From: Alkalibacterium kapii
Lineage (GTDB): Bacteria > Bacillota > Bacilli > Lactobacillales > Carnobacteriaceae_A
Assembly (NCBI RefSeq): GCF_007988865.1
Contig: NZ_BJUY01000001.1
Location: 124,001-188,000, forward strand
Direction of reading: 5' to 3'
DNA length: 64,000 nt
Position 1 is the first letter of the stretch, and each line of letters starts with the position of its first letter. The notes under the pieces are model-generated. The model made no database searches, had not been told where the DNA came from, and saw only the letters and a list, made by a program, of their open reading frames with translations. Of this stretch, positions 46,635 through 55,279 are shown piece after piece. The position numbers were made by a program, and so were the translations under genes.

Positions 46635-47537
46635 TCAATAATCCCATTCTTTTTGGGCTTCAGTGATTCTTTGTGCTTGAACCTCTTCTGACAAGTAGGT
46701 AAAACCTTCTCCAGTTACTTCTTGCACCTGCGAAATCGTCATGAAGGCATTAGGATCAATCATTTCTACGATCCGTTTAACACGAAGAACTTCCCTGCGA
46801 CTGATGATGATGTACAGTATTTCTTTCTTTTCTTTAGTAAAGTAACCTTTTCCATCTAAAATCGTGATACCCCGTCCTAATTGCTGCTCAATTGCTTCAG
46901 CGACTTCTGCATATTTTTCTGAAATGATAAAGAAGGATTTCTTTGGATTCAAACCTTCCAGGACAAAATCGATCATTTTACTTTGAATATATAAATTGAT
47001 CAACGTTAAAAAGACATTTTCTGCACCAATAATAAATCCACTAGGTACAACGATCAGTATATCGATCAAAAGCAGGGCGGTCGGAATGGCGAGCCCCGCA
47101 TATTTCTGAAGTAGTTTAGCTATAATGTCACTGCCGGCGGTAGTTCCATGTCCCAGCATGATCAAGCCAATACCCGCGCCCATAAACAAACCTGAGCCAA
47201 TTGGAGCGAGCAGCATAGTTTCAGGGATGAACGCCCATTCTTTTACCACCAGTAAGAGGACAGATATGATACCATTCGCTATTAAAGTATAATAGAGCGT
47301 CCGTTTATCCAGAAACTTGTACCCAATTGCAAGGATGACAATATTGACGATAAAAATCGTATAAGAAGGAGGAATACTGAAAATATAGAACAGAATTAGA
47401 GAAAATCCTGTTAAACCGCCTTCTGTCAGTTCGTTCGGAACAGTAAACGCATTTACACTGATTGCGTAAAGTAGAGAGCCAACAAAAATGAGTGTCAGAT
47501 TTTTCAATCGATTTTTAGTTATCCACTTGTTTTTCAT
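46635..47537 (-). CDS. YitT family membrane protein (DUF2179)
   Basis: 300 residues from the ATG at 47537 with AGGAGG 5 bp upstream. Five or six membrane segments in the first 185 residues (NAFTVPNELTEGGLTGFSLIL and GHGTTAGSDIIAKLL blocks) and a cytosolic DUF2179 domain (about 210-285). Function unknown; the family is widespread in Firmicutes. The first 23 bp overlap the end of the amidohydrolase gene, so they are probably cotranscribed. Confidence 0.88.
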   Translation of the reverse strand: MKNKWITKNRLKNLTLIFVGSLLYAISVNAFTVPNELTEGGLTGFSLILFYIFSIPPSYTIFIVNIVILAIGYKFLDKRTLYYTLIANGIISVLLLVVKEWAFIPETMLLAPIGSGLFMGAGIGLIMLGHGTTAGSDIIAKLLQKYAGLAIPTALLLIDILIVVPSGFIIGAENVFLTLINLYIQSKMIDFVLEGLNPKKSFFIISEKYAEVAEAIEQQLGRGITILDGKGYFTKEKKEILYIIISRREVLRVKRIVEMIDPNAFMTISQVQEVTGEGFTYLSEEVQAQRITEAQKEWDY

Positions 47538-49155
47538 CAAATCCTCCTGACTTATAAACACATGTGCCGTCTACATACGTTGCAGCGACAGTGATGGTTT
47601 TTATTTCTGCTGCTTCACACTGAAAGATATCTTTATCCAAAATAATAAAGTCAGCCAGGTATCCCTCTTTGAGACGGCCTTTTCGTGTTTCTTCAAAGGA
47701 TGCATAGGCTCCTTCGTAAGTGTAGGCATCAACAGCATCAAAGATATCCATAGCTTCCTCCGGTAAGTAAGGATAGTCGTCAGAAGAGTCCAGACGCTTT
47801 CTGGTAACTGCACATTGAATGTTGTAAAAAGGATTAAATGAAACAATCGGCGCATCACTGCTGAAAGACTGGTGAATACCTTTGTCCTTCATCGTTTTAA
47901 ATAAATATGATGTGGATGCTCGTTCTTTTCCTATACGCTCATGAATAATAGGGATGTCGTCATTTAAAAAGATAGGCTGGACATACACCAGATACCCTTT
48001 CTCTTTTACCCGTTCGATAAGTTCATAATCTGTGATCTGCATGTGATTGATGCCGAGTCTTAATGGATTGAGCTGATTCTTTTCGACTTTGTCATAAGCA
48101 TTTAAAACCGTTTCGATCCCGCGGTCTCCTATAGCATGGGTAATCACTTGATAATCATTCTCTACAGCCTTTTTCACTTCTTTATAGAGGGTTTCTTCTG
48201 ACTTGGTCAATAGTCCTCTGCTCTCGTTATTATCAGTATAGGGCTTCCTTAACGCCGCTGTTCTTGATCCAAGCGTTCCGTCGATAAAGAATTTGACAGG
48301 GCCGATTTTATTCCAGGCTGTCCCTTCATGAAACGCGTAACGGCTTTTGAAAAAATCCGATAAATATATTTCGTTATTAAACCAAATTTGCTGATAAAAC
48401 CTTAGAGTCAGCTTTCCTTCATTCTCAAGCTCTTCATACAAAGTCAATGTTTCCGCTATATTGTCGTCTTTCGCATCATTGGTATGCACTGATGTCAGTC
48501 CCACTTTATTGGCTGAATGCATCGTTTTTACTAACTGTTTTTTACGTTCTCTCCTAGATTTTTTGGGTAATTTAGACTTTACTAAATCCACAGCACCCTC
48601 AGTTAATATTCCTGAAGGTTTATTCGAAGCATCTTTTTGGATTTCCCCGTTCAGGGGCGGTTTGGTTGCTTCATCGATACCAAAATAAACCAGCGCAGCC
48701 GTGTTCAAACTCATCACATGCCTGTCAACACGTGTCAAGACGACGGGGACAGTCTCTGATATCTTATCCAAGTCCAGACGGTCTGGCATTCTCTTTTCAT
48801 CCGTGAACGACGTATGATTCCAGCCTTCCGTGTATAATATATCCTTGTCTGTTAATCGATTATCTCTTATGTAATCTTGACACCTTTTGATGAGCGCTTC
48901 TATTGATGTAACATCGGCTATCGGCAATAAATTCAAGTATTCTGAAGTCATCAAGAAATGAAGGTGTGAGTCAATAAAGCCTGGTAATACTGTCTTACCT
49001 TTTAAATCAATCACTGAATATTTTTCTGTTTCGCTGATCAGCTGCAGACAGGTTTTATTTGATCCAGTTTTCAAGATCCGATTATCTTCTATGACAAAAG
49101 CTTCCGTAAATGTATTTCGTTCAACGTAAATTTTTCCATTTATAAATGCTTTCAT
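47515..49155 (-). CDS. Amidohydrolase family protein (YtcJ-like)
   Basis: 546 residues of the amidohydrolase-3 group. Metal-site HLH is in GFIDSHLHFL; further ligands are in the THAIGDRG and SSDAPIVSFNPF segments. The composite N- and C-terminal beta domain is intact, with the C-terminus ending in an ADFIILDKDIF strand. Cytosolic, no signal peptide. Substrate unknown; imidazolone-, N-acyl amino acid- and formamide-type amides are all possible. First gene of a unit continuing into yitT. Confidence 0.85.
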   Translation of the reverse strand: MKAFINGKIYVERNTFTEAFVIEDNRILKTGSNKTCLQLISETEKYSVIDLKGKTVLPGFIDSHLHFLMTSEYLNLLPIADVTSIEALIKRCQDYIRDNRLTDKDILYTEGWNHTSFTDEKRMPDRLDLDKISETVPVVLTRVDRHVMSLNTAALVYFGIDEATKPPLNGEIQKDASNKPSGILTEGAVDLVKSKLPKKSRRERKKQLVKTMHSANKVGLTSVHTNDAKDDNIAETLTLYEELENEGKLTLRFYQQIWFNNEIYLSDFFKSRYAFHEGTAWNKIGPVKFFIDGTLGSRTAALRKPYTDNNESRGLLTKSEETLYKEVKKAVENDYQVITHAIGDRGIETVLNAYDKVEKNQLNPLRLGINHMQITDYELIERVKEKGYLVYVQPIFLNDDIPIIHERIGKERASTSYLFKTMKDKGIHQSFSSDAPIVSFNPFYNIQCAVTRKRLDSSDDYPYLPEEAMDIFDAVDAYTYEGAYASFEETRKGRLKEGYLADFIILDKDIFQCEAAEIKTITVAATYVDGTCVYKSGGFDEKQVDN

Positions 49156-49227
49156 GAACTCACCCTTTCAAAAAATAGTGTCTTATATAGTATAGCGTTA
49201 AATAGAACGCAATGCATCGTTTCTCAC

Positions 49228-49278
49228 AAAAAAAGCCAGAACTGTTAAGTCCCGACTTGTTTGGATGTTCTTTTTTTA
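49228..49278 (-). terminator. Terminator after the GT32 gene
   Basis: Minus strand AGAAC (49267-49271) pairs with GTTCT (49238-49242), with an inner AAGTC / GACTT, followed by a run of T residues. The 3' flank is rich in T. Confidence 0.65.
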
Positions 49279-49902
49279 TAGCCAGCTTCCCGTAAACTGA
49301 TGGATGCCATGTGTATTTTCTGTCGCATCCACTTCTCTTGTCCAGTAATCTTTAGGAGAGAAGTATTCACGTGGAAAGATGACACAGTTTTCCACTTCCT
49401 GAAATGTATTATTCGGCTTCAGTCCTCTTTCTATCATGATTTCAGTGATCCTTATCACGTTCGTTTTGTCATCCCGTGATCCATCCGGCAAGATAAATTC
49501 TCTATCTTCGTAGTCATTGTAAAGTTCTTCTATGAATGGATGGTGTGGTTCTGCACCAATGATTCCAGTAGATATTTCTGTCTCGATTTCAAAACTGAAA
49601 AAGGCAGGATATTTCCTGAAGTCATCAATCGGTTTGATGAGTTCCATGTCTGTGTCACAGTATACACCACCGTATTTATTCAAAGCGTATAAACGAGCCA
49701 CATCCGAAACAAATGCCCAGTCTTCTCTTTCGTAAGCTTGTTTCACGTAAGTTCCATGTTCGTTTGGATCAAAATTCGATTCGTCCCATCGTTTGATTTC
49801 CCAGTCTGGACAATATTTTTTCCAGCTTTCCAGACATTTCTGTTCCAGCTCGCCGAACTCATTTCCGCCAAACCAGGCATAATGAATAATTTTAGGTATC
49901 AT
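49276..49902 (-). CDS. GT32 glycosyltransferase (capsule-type)
   Basis: 208 residues. IPKIIHYAWFGG at the N-terminus and DVARLYALNKYGGVYCDTDMEL around 85-105, with the DxD metal motif, define the GT32 / Gly_transf_sug family. Members add galactose or mannose residues from nucleotide sugars to surface glycans or glycolipids. It stands alone and not within a polysaccharide cluster. Confidence 0.88.
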   Translation of the reverse strand: MIPKIIHYAWFGGNEFGELEQKCLESWKKYCPDWEIKRWDESNFDPNEHGTYVKQAYEREDWAFVSDVARLYALNKYGGVYCDTDMELIKPIDDFRKYPAFFSFEIETEISTGIIGAEPHHPFIEELYNDYEDREFILPDGSRDDKTNVIRITEIMIERGLKPNNTFQEVENCVIFPREYFSPKDYWTREVDATENTHGIHQFTGSWL

Positions 49903-50118
49903 AACTCTCTCTCCTCATCTAAAGTGTTAATTTAATTCTAACAAATTGATACAGTCAAAATCGATTATAATGACTCAACTGATTTCAAGAAGTGATTATA
50001 CGACAGACTTTTTATAAAGAGGTATCAATTATTAGGAAAAACCAGTCACTTTATATATAATGAGAATATCTTTTCACAGGATATACGTACGCATAAACCC
50101 GTTGTACGGGAGAAAGGC

Positions 50119-50805
50119 ATGAAGCGGATGAAAATCATAAGAAAAACACTCACACTACTATTTGTCTTGATCATAGGCTTTTGGTTAGGTTCGAGTGATA
50201 TACTCGGTAACACGCGAGTGGGCAGCTGGTTGAATTCGGCTGCTGACTTTTTCCCTAATCAGATGGAAATACAGAAGTTGTCAGACTCTTTCGATACACT
50301 CCCGATCATTAAGGATTTATCGCCTGCCGAAAATCAAAAGGATCAAAATGAACAAGTTCAAACGATAGTGGAAAATAATAACCATGCCGAGGTCGACTAT
50401 AAAGTCGTCGAGCAAAGGGTATTGATCCAGTTAAATAAACTTAGGGAAAAACAAGATCTTAAACCGTTGACTACTAATGAGGCACTCAAAACGGCAGCAG
50501 TCATCCGGGCAAGAGAAACAGAAGAATCTTTTTCTCATACTCGTCCTGATGGCAGGGGCCCTTTCACTGTTTTTGAGAACGAAGCGGTCGACTATCCATA
50601 TAAACGCGTTGGAGAAAATTTGGGTATGGCAACGTATTATAAAAATGAAAAAGAAATGGCAGACCTCCTGTTTAATGGCTGGGTCGAGAGTGAAGGACAT
50701 TATGAAAACATGGTTAACCCCCAGTACAAGGAGATCGGTATTGGTGTACACTATGATGGTGAATTCCTTTACGTTACTCAGATTTTTGGAACACCTCTCT
50801 ATTAA
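50119..50805 (+). CDS. Membrane-anchored CAP (SCP-like) domain protein
   Basis: 228 residues: N-terminal membrane segment (about 10-27), a 70-residue spacer, then a CAP domain (about 105-226) with SHTRPDGRGPF, GENLGMA and EGHYENMVNPQYKEIGIGV, including the two conserved His and the Glu of the CAP cavity. It is exposed on the outside of the membrane. Function in bacteria is poorly defined (YkwD-like). Monocistronic with a terminator after it. Confidence 0.88.
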   Translation: MKRMKIIRKTLTLLFVLIIGFWLGSSDILGNTRVGSWLNSAADFFPNQMEIQKLSDSFDTLPIIKDLSPAENQKDQNEQVQTIVENNNHAEVDYKVVEQRVLIQLNKLREKQDLKPLTTNEALKTAAVIRARETEESFSHTRPDGRGPFTVFENEAVDYPYKRVGENLGMATYYKNEKEMADLLFNGWVESEGHYENMVNPQYKEIGIGVHYDGEFLYVTQIFGTPLY

Positions 50806-50814
50806 CCTTATATT

Positions 50815-50857
50815 AAAAAGCAGGAAGGCATAAAGGGTTGGCTTCCTGCTTTTTTTA
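50815..50857. terminator. Bidirectional terminator
   Basis: AAAAAGCAGGAAG pairs with CTTCCTGCTTTTT between the convergent CAP and nitrilase-family genes. Confidence 0.92.
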
Positions 50858-50872
50858 TTAACTTGTGAACAC

Positions 50873-51658
50873 TTATTTTTCATATAACGTCGGACGACGA
50901 TCAGCGTAAATGGGTATATTGTGACGAATTTGCTTTAATGTGTTTAAATCAATTTCTCCCCATATAAGCATTTCTTCTTCTCTACCGGAAGAAAGGATTC
51001 TTCCAGACGGATCAATTATACTCGAATGGCCACAAAAATTCATGTCTTTTGTCGTCCCGGTACTATTGGCTCCTACGACAAACATCTGATTTTCTATTGC
51101 CCTCGCTGACAGTAGCGTCTCCCAGGCAAATAATCGGGGATGTGTCCAGGCAGCAGGGATAAATAAAATCTTTATTCCCGCCAATGCCATTGTCCTGATC
51201 CACTCAGGAAATTCCAGATCGTAACCGATCGCTACGCCGGCCTTTACTCCGTCGAGCTCAAAGATTCCCAAGTCTTGACCCGATGTGAAAATTGTTTGCT
51301 CTTTAGCTGGTGTGTACAGGTGGACTTTACTGTAAGTATGCATAAGTTCACCTTTACGGTCAAAAGAATAACTTGTATTGTATAATTTGTTTTCGGACTG
51401 ATTAACTACTGATCCTCCTACAATGTTGATACCATGTTCTTTAGCGAGTCCCCCCAAGAATTTCTTTGTTTCTCCACCTTCAACATCCGCATACTTTTCA
51501 GTATCAGAAGGATAAAAAGATGTAGACCACATTTCAGGCAGCACAATGACATCTGGCTTATTCTTCATCACTGCTGTTCTCACATAACTAATGATTTTAT
51601 TTTTGTTTTTCATGCGCTGATCAACGGCCAAATCAATCTGGGCAATAGCTATCTTCAT
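50873..51658 (-). CDS. Nitrilase-superfamily protein lacking the catalytic cysteine
   Basis: 261 residues from the ATG at 51658 (GAGGAGAAGGGAGA upstream). Fold and length match carbon-nitrogen hydrolases of the YafV/omega-amidase type. The catalytic Glu42 (VLPEMWS) and Lys111 (TYSKVHLY) are present, but where family members have CYD the sequence is GVAIGYDLEFPEW: residue 145 is Gly (codon GGT, plus-strand ACC at 51224-51226). TGT to GGT is one base. Unless this is a sequencing error, hydrolysis through a thiol is impossible. The neighbouring polyprenyl synthetase gene is behind a terminator. Confidence 0.88.
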   Translation of the reverse strand: MKIAIAQIDLAVDQRMKNKNKIISYVRTAVMKNKPDVIVLPEMWSTSFYPSDTEKYADVEGGETKKFLGGLAKEHGINIVGGSVVNQSENKLYNTSYSFDRKGELMHTYSKVHLYTPAKEQTIFTSGQDLGIFELDGVKAGVAIGYDLEFPEWIRTMALAGIKILFIPAAWTHPRLFAWETLLSARAIENQMFVVGANSTGTTKDMNFCGHSSIIDPSGRILSSGREEEMLIWGEIDLNTLKQIRHNIPIYADRRPTLYEK

Positions 51659-51777
51659 TCTCCCTTCTCCTCTCTTTTTGTTTAACATCAGTTTATCAAT
51701 AATTCTCATAGATAACCAAGCTGAGCTTTCTGATTTAATATATTCGTTAACTTAAAATTTCCTTGAGTACAACCGAT

Positions 51778-51805
51778 AAAAAAAGAACCTCCATTTTGGA
51801 AGTCC
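51778..51805 (-). terminator. Terminator after the polyprenyl synthetase gene
   Basis: Minus strand GGACTTCCA pairs imperfectly with TGGAGGTTC around a 3- to 4-nt loop, then a run of seven T residues. Confidence 0.75.
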
Positions 51806-51819
51806 TTAGTTTTGTATTT

Positions 51820-52800
51820 TCACATTTCACGCATGAGTAATTTTTCCGTGATTTCTTTGATTATTTGCTTTTCTTTAGTGTCCGGCAATTTACTGATACG
51901 TTTCAATGCTTTACGGGTATATTTTTCTGCCATTGATTTTGCTTCACTCATTCCGCCTGATTCATGAACGAACCGTTGTATTTTTTGGGCATCTTTTTGA
52001 GTGATCTGACTGCCCATTTCCAGTAGCGCCTTGATTTCTCTGTTCTCTTTTCTCAAAGAAAAAATAAGAGGAGCAGTATAAATACCTTGCCTTACATCCT
52101 CAAGGACTGGCTTACCAAAATTTTCAGATGACTGAGTATAATCCAGCACATCATCAATAATCTGAAAAGCCATTCCAATATGACTTCCAATGTAATAGCA
52201 GTTTCTGGCAAAAGCTTTAGAATTTCCGCCCTCGATTGCTCCAGAATAACAGGCTAAAGCAAATAATTGTGCAGTTTTCCCCGAAATTTGTGTTAAATAA
52301 TCCCGAATGCTCATATCTTTTTTATATCGCAAATGCATCTGATTTAATTCACCCATTAAAATACGTTCCATACCTTTAGTATTGATAGATATGTCTTCGA
52401 CCGTATTCGCCTGTTTGGATAATATACGAAAGACCACAGTAAAGAGGTAGTCACCTGCATAAACAGCTACGTCTTTTCCATATTTCGATTGAATCGACTG
52501 TTTTTTTCTTCTGGAAGAAGCATCATCTATAATATCATCATGAATAAGTGTAGCTGTATGAAGCAGTTCTATGGCAGCTGCTACAGAACGCGCTCTTTCA
52601 GGAGAATGGTCCTTACCAAAGGTTGAAAACAGTAAGGTATATGCCGGTCGCAGAAGTTTCCCGCCAGAATGAAGCATATCTAAAATAGCTGCTTCAATTT
52701 CTTTATTACGAATAAATACTTCTTTATCGATCAACGCAATTGTTTCTCTCAATTCATTTTTCACTTCAGGATACAGTTCCCACATCGGATGTATCTGCAT
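51820..52800 (-). CDS. Polyprenyl diphosphate synthase (DmkB/HepT-like)
   Basis: Chain-elongating trans-prenyltransferase that builds the (demethyl)menaquinone side chain from IPP. 326 residues from the ATG at 52800 (AAAGAGGAA upstream). First Asp-rich motif DDIIDD (88-93) and second DDVLD (near 218) are intact; GGKLLRP and GKTAQLF are also seen. The residues before the first motif are of a long-chain (C30-C40) type, but length cannot be fixed. Beside the NDH-2 fusion and the UbiA gene it matches DmkB of the Listeria electron-transfer locus. Confidence 0.88.
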   Translation of the reverse strand: MQIHPMWELYPEVKNELRETIALIDKEVFIRNKEIEAAILDMLHSGGKLLRPAYTLLFSTFGKDHSPERARSVAAAIELLHTATLIHDDIIDDASSRRKKQSIQSKYGKDVAVYAGDYLFTVVFRILSKQANTVEDISINTKGMERILMGELNQMHLRYKKDMSIRDYLTQISGKTAQLFALACYSGAIEGGNSKAFARNCYYIGSHIGMAFQIIDDVLDYTQSSENFGKPVLEDVRQGIYTAPLIFSLRKENREIKALLEMGSQITQKDAQKIQRFVHESGGMSEAKSMAEKYTRKALKRISKLPDTKEKQIIKEITEKLLMREM

Positions 52801-52940
52801 ATTGATTCCTCTTTCTATTTTGCTCACGTTTCATAACAAGGTAAATCATCGGTGATTCACCTTTAATATACCGATTTTACTGTGATTATTCAATATCGAA
52901 AATAATGTGTGTATACTTCTAATTTGTATTATTTTTCACT

Positions 52941-52985
52941 TAAAAAAAAGAGTGAAGGAGAGCATTAATCTTCCTTCACTCTTTT
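52941..52985 (-). terminator. Terminator after the NDH-2 fusion gene
   Basis: AAAGAGTGAAGG pairs with CCTTCACTCTTT around a 14-nt loop, flanked by A and T runs. Confidence 0.9.
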
Positions 52986-53007
52986 ACTTTAATAAAAATA
53001 TTTCAGT

Positions 53008-54861
53008 TTATTGCCGCTTGTGTACAGGTTTTGTCCTTCCATACCACCAGTTCCCCGCTACTTTCTGTATCCAGGGAATGACATAATAGTCTAAACCGAA
53101 GGCACGACCGGAACCGTTCATCAAAGCAATAGCTGCGAAAATAAACCAGATATTCACCCAGTAGAACATTGCTGATAGGGTAAAGCTAATTACTAATCCA
53201 ATCGTTGCAGCACTGACTAGCCAGGTAAACAGTCCTGCTATCAGCGCCAGACCAATACCGATTTCAACAACAGTCATCACTTTCTGGAAAATAAGTGCGA
53301 TTTCAGGAGTAGGGATCATGAACTCCATGATCGATTCAAACCATCCTGGCATTTCATTTAAGATGGCCATTGGTTCTTCACCATAAACAAAGCTCAGACC
53401 GAATATTGGATCAGCAGCAGACGCATCAGCAGCTGGAGATGCACCGGATGTCGCATCCTGGAGCCAGGAGAATGGTAAAGCCACGTAATCCCCGAACCAG
53501 CTTTCTGATCCCAGTATACCAAAAGCTTTCTTTAACCCCTCAACAAGCCACATACTACCAAAGAAGAGTCTTAACGGAACAGACCAGAGAACGTTACCGT
53601 ATCTTGATAAGTGTCCGCGGAATATATTGCGTTTATCTTTGATATGGAAAAATTCGTGGAAAATGTATTGAACGGCGTAATAACCAGAACGAATCTCAAA
53701 GAAGTAAAGCAGATTGACTAAGTGCTTGATCAGCATGGCAAAGAAACCGGAAAGGCTGATTTTGCCTAATAATTCGGCAACGCCATAAGTTGAGCCAATC
53801 GATACCATAAACCCTTGATAATTACTTTCGTGTTTATGTTTTTCTGACCCTTCGATTGAAGCTATGATATTATTTGCTGCTGTATGTCCAGTTTGCTGTG
53901 CAGCTTGAACGATTTGCGGCGTTGGAGCGCCACCTTCTTCAATGTAATAAACAAGGTCTCCAATAACGTAAACGTCGTCATATCCTTTAGCTTCCATATA
54001 TTCATTGACCACTAAACGATCTGCACGTGCTTTTTCCAGTCCAAAGTCTTCAGTATCTGAATTAGCTTTGACACCGGCAGTCCAGATCAAGGTATGTGTC
54101 GGGATGATTTCTCCAGATTTCAGTTCAATATGATCTTCTGCTACTTTAACTATAGGCGAACTCTTTAATATCTTGATGCCTCGTTTTTCCATATAACGTT
54201 CTGCTTTATCTGCATTTTTACGGGAAAGCATATTCAAAATGGTTGGGATAGCTTCAACAACGATCAGAGAGATTTCATCTGGATCGACCCTATGATCTTT
54301 GGCCAGTCGTTCTTTCCAGTCTGCCAGTTCACCGATCATTTCAATACCTGTAAAACCAGATCCGCACACAGCAAAAGTCAGCATAGCTTTGCGTTTTGCA
54401 TCATCACGCACGTAAGCAGCTTCTGCTACAGTTTCTTCAATATGCTCACGAATCTTAATAGCGTCTTCCATTGACCAGAGAGTAAAGCCGTGTTCTTTAA
54501 CACCTGGAGTCCCATAATCGTTCGGTTCTCCACCCATTCCAAGAATAAGGTAATCGAAAGTATATGAACCTGCATCAGTCTGAACGACTTTTTTATCGTG
54601 ATCGACATTTGTAACATCGGCCGTTACTAATTTCACGTTCTTTTTACGACTGAACAAGCGCTGTAAATCGAATTGTATCGCATCAGGTTCTACTCGTCCC
54701 CCTGCAACCTCATGAAGTTCCGTCATATACGTCTGGTAGGGATGACGATCAATCAATGTTATCGTAACATCTTTATTTTTCTTGAATTTTTTTGCTAGTC
54801 TCTTAGTAGCTGATACACCGGCAAATCCAGCACCTACGACGACTATATTTTTCTGGGACAT
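53008..54861 (-). CDS. ndh2: Type II NADH dehydrogenase fused to a DoxX-like membrane domain
   Basis: 617 residues. Residues 1-400 are a flavoprotein of the NDH-2 type: FAD loop VVVGAGFAGVSATK (7-20), NADH loop VCGSGFTGIEMIGE and the C-terminal FAD-binding YVIGDL. From about 420 come several membrane segments of the DoxX/quinone-linked type. The enzyme would oxidise NADH and reduce quinone at the inner leaflet without pumping protons. Listeria Ndh2 of the extracellular electron transfer locus has the same extended build. AAGGAG precedes the ATG. A promoter with a dyad over the -35 box lies at 55014-55042. Confidence 0.9.
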   Translation of the reverse strand: MSQKNIVVVGAGFAGVSATKRLAKKFKKNKDVTITLIDRHPYQTYMTELHEVAGGRVEPDAIQFDLQRLFSRKKNVKLVTADVTNVDHDKKVVQTDAGSYTFDYLILGMGGEPNDYGTPGVKEHGFTLWSMEDAIKIREHIEETVAEAAYVRDDAKRKAMLTFAVCGSGFTGIEMIGELADWKERLAKDHRVDPDEISLIVVEAIPTILNMLSRKNADKAERYMEKRGIKILKSSPIVKVAEDHIELKSGEIIPTHTLIWTAGVKANSDTEDFGLEKARADRLVVNEYMEAKGYDDVYVIGDLVYYIEEGGAPTPQIVQAAQQTGHTAANNIIASIEGSEKHKHESNYQGFMVSIGSTYGVAELLGKISLSGFFAMLIKHLVNLLYFFEIRSGYYAVQYIFHEFFHIKDKRNIFRGHLSRYGNVLWSVPLRLFFGSMWLVEGLKKAFGILGSESWFGDYVALPFSWLQDATSGASPAADASAADPIFGLSFVYGEEPMAILNEMPGWFESIMEFMIPTPEIALIFQKVMTVVEIGIGLALIAGLFTWLVSAATIGLVISFTLSAMFYWVNIWFIFAAIALMNGSGRAFGLDYYVIPWIQKVAGNWWYGRTKPVHKRQ

Positions 54862-55013
54862 GTTCGCACTCCTTAATATTGTTTAATCCGTAGTTTAAAC
54901 TCACTTTTTTTCACTAAATCTTAAAACAATCAATCATAATATCAAACTCACAAATGATTTGATCAAAAAAACAACAGTGATAAATGTTTAAACCTTCACA
55001 TACAACAGGGTTT

Positions 55014-55042
55014 ATTATACATTAGACGAAAATAATTGTCTA
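55014..55042 (-). promoter_or_regulatory. ndh2 promoter with dyad operator on the -35 box
   Basis: Minus strand TAGACA (55037-55042), 17-bp spacer, TATAAT (55014-55019). The dyad TAGAC-N10-GTCTA spans 55023-55042, so one half-site is the -35 box and the other lies in the spacer. That is where a repressor would block RNA polymerase. The regulator is not known; the sequence is not a Rex or CIRCE site. Confidence 0.6.
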
Positions 55043-55198
55043 GCTAATTCGAAGTAAAAGTAATTTTAAAAAAAGATTTATTAACATTTTGTGACAAGTG
55101 CGATTTAATAACTAGGTGTTCTAAATTTGATCCTTTATCACTAAGATATTCACATTGAATTCTTTTCACATTTAGATATGTAGATAGCGCTGATTTTA

Positions 55199-55207
55199 TG
55201 ATATAAT
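55199..55207 (+). promoter_or_regulatory. Extended -10 promoter of the UbiA gene
   Basis: TGATATAAT is an extended -10 box (TGnTATAAT). No good -35 box is found 17 bp upstream, as is common with extended -10 promoters. Confidence 0.5.
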
Positions 55208-55279
55208 CCTCATCAGTAAGTTTTTCATTCGTTTATTTTCAGTTACTTTATTGAACTTTATAAAAAAAGGACGTGCACA

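Larger units (their letters stand above)
54862..55279. other. 418-bp divergent control region of ndh2 and the UbiA gene
   Basis: AT-rich; contains both promoters (listed separately), two GTTTAAAC octamers (54893-54900 and 54986-54993) in the ndh2 leader, and no supported coding frame. The ndh2 leader would be about 145 nt, long for a plain 5' UTR. Confidence 0.6.

Noticed and set aside
55088..55104. Rex operator (TTTTGTGACAAGTGCGA) near the UbiA gene
   Set aside because: Only one half-site TTGTGA is present; the partner TCACAA is missing at the right spacing.
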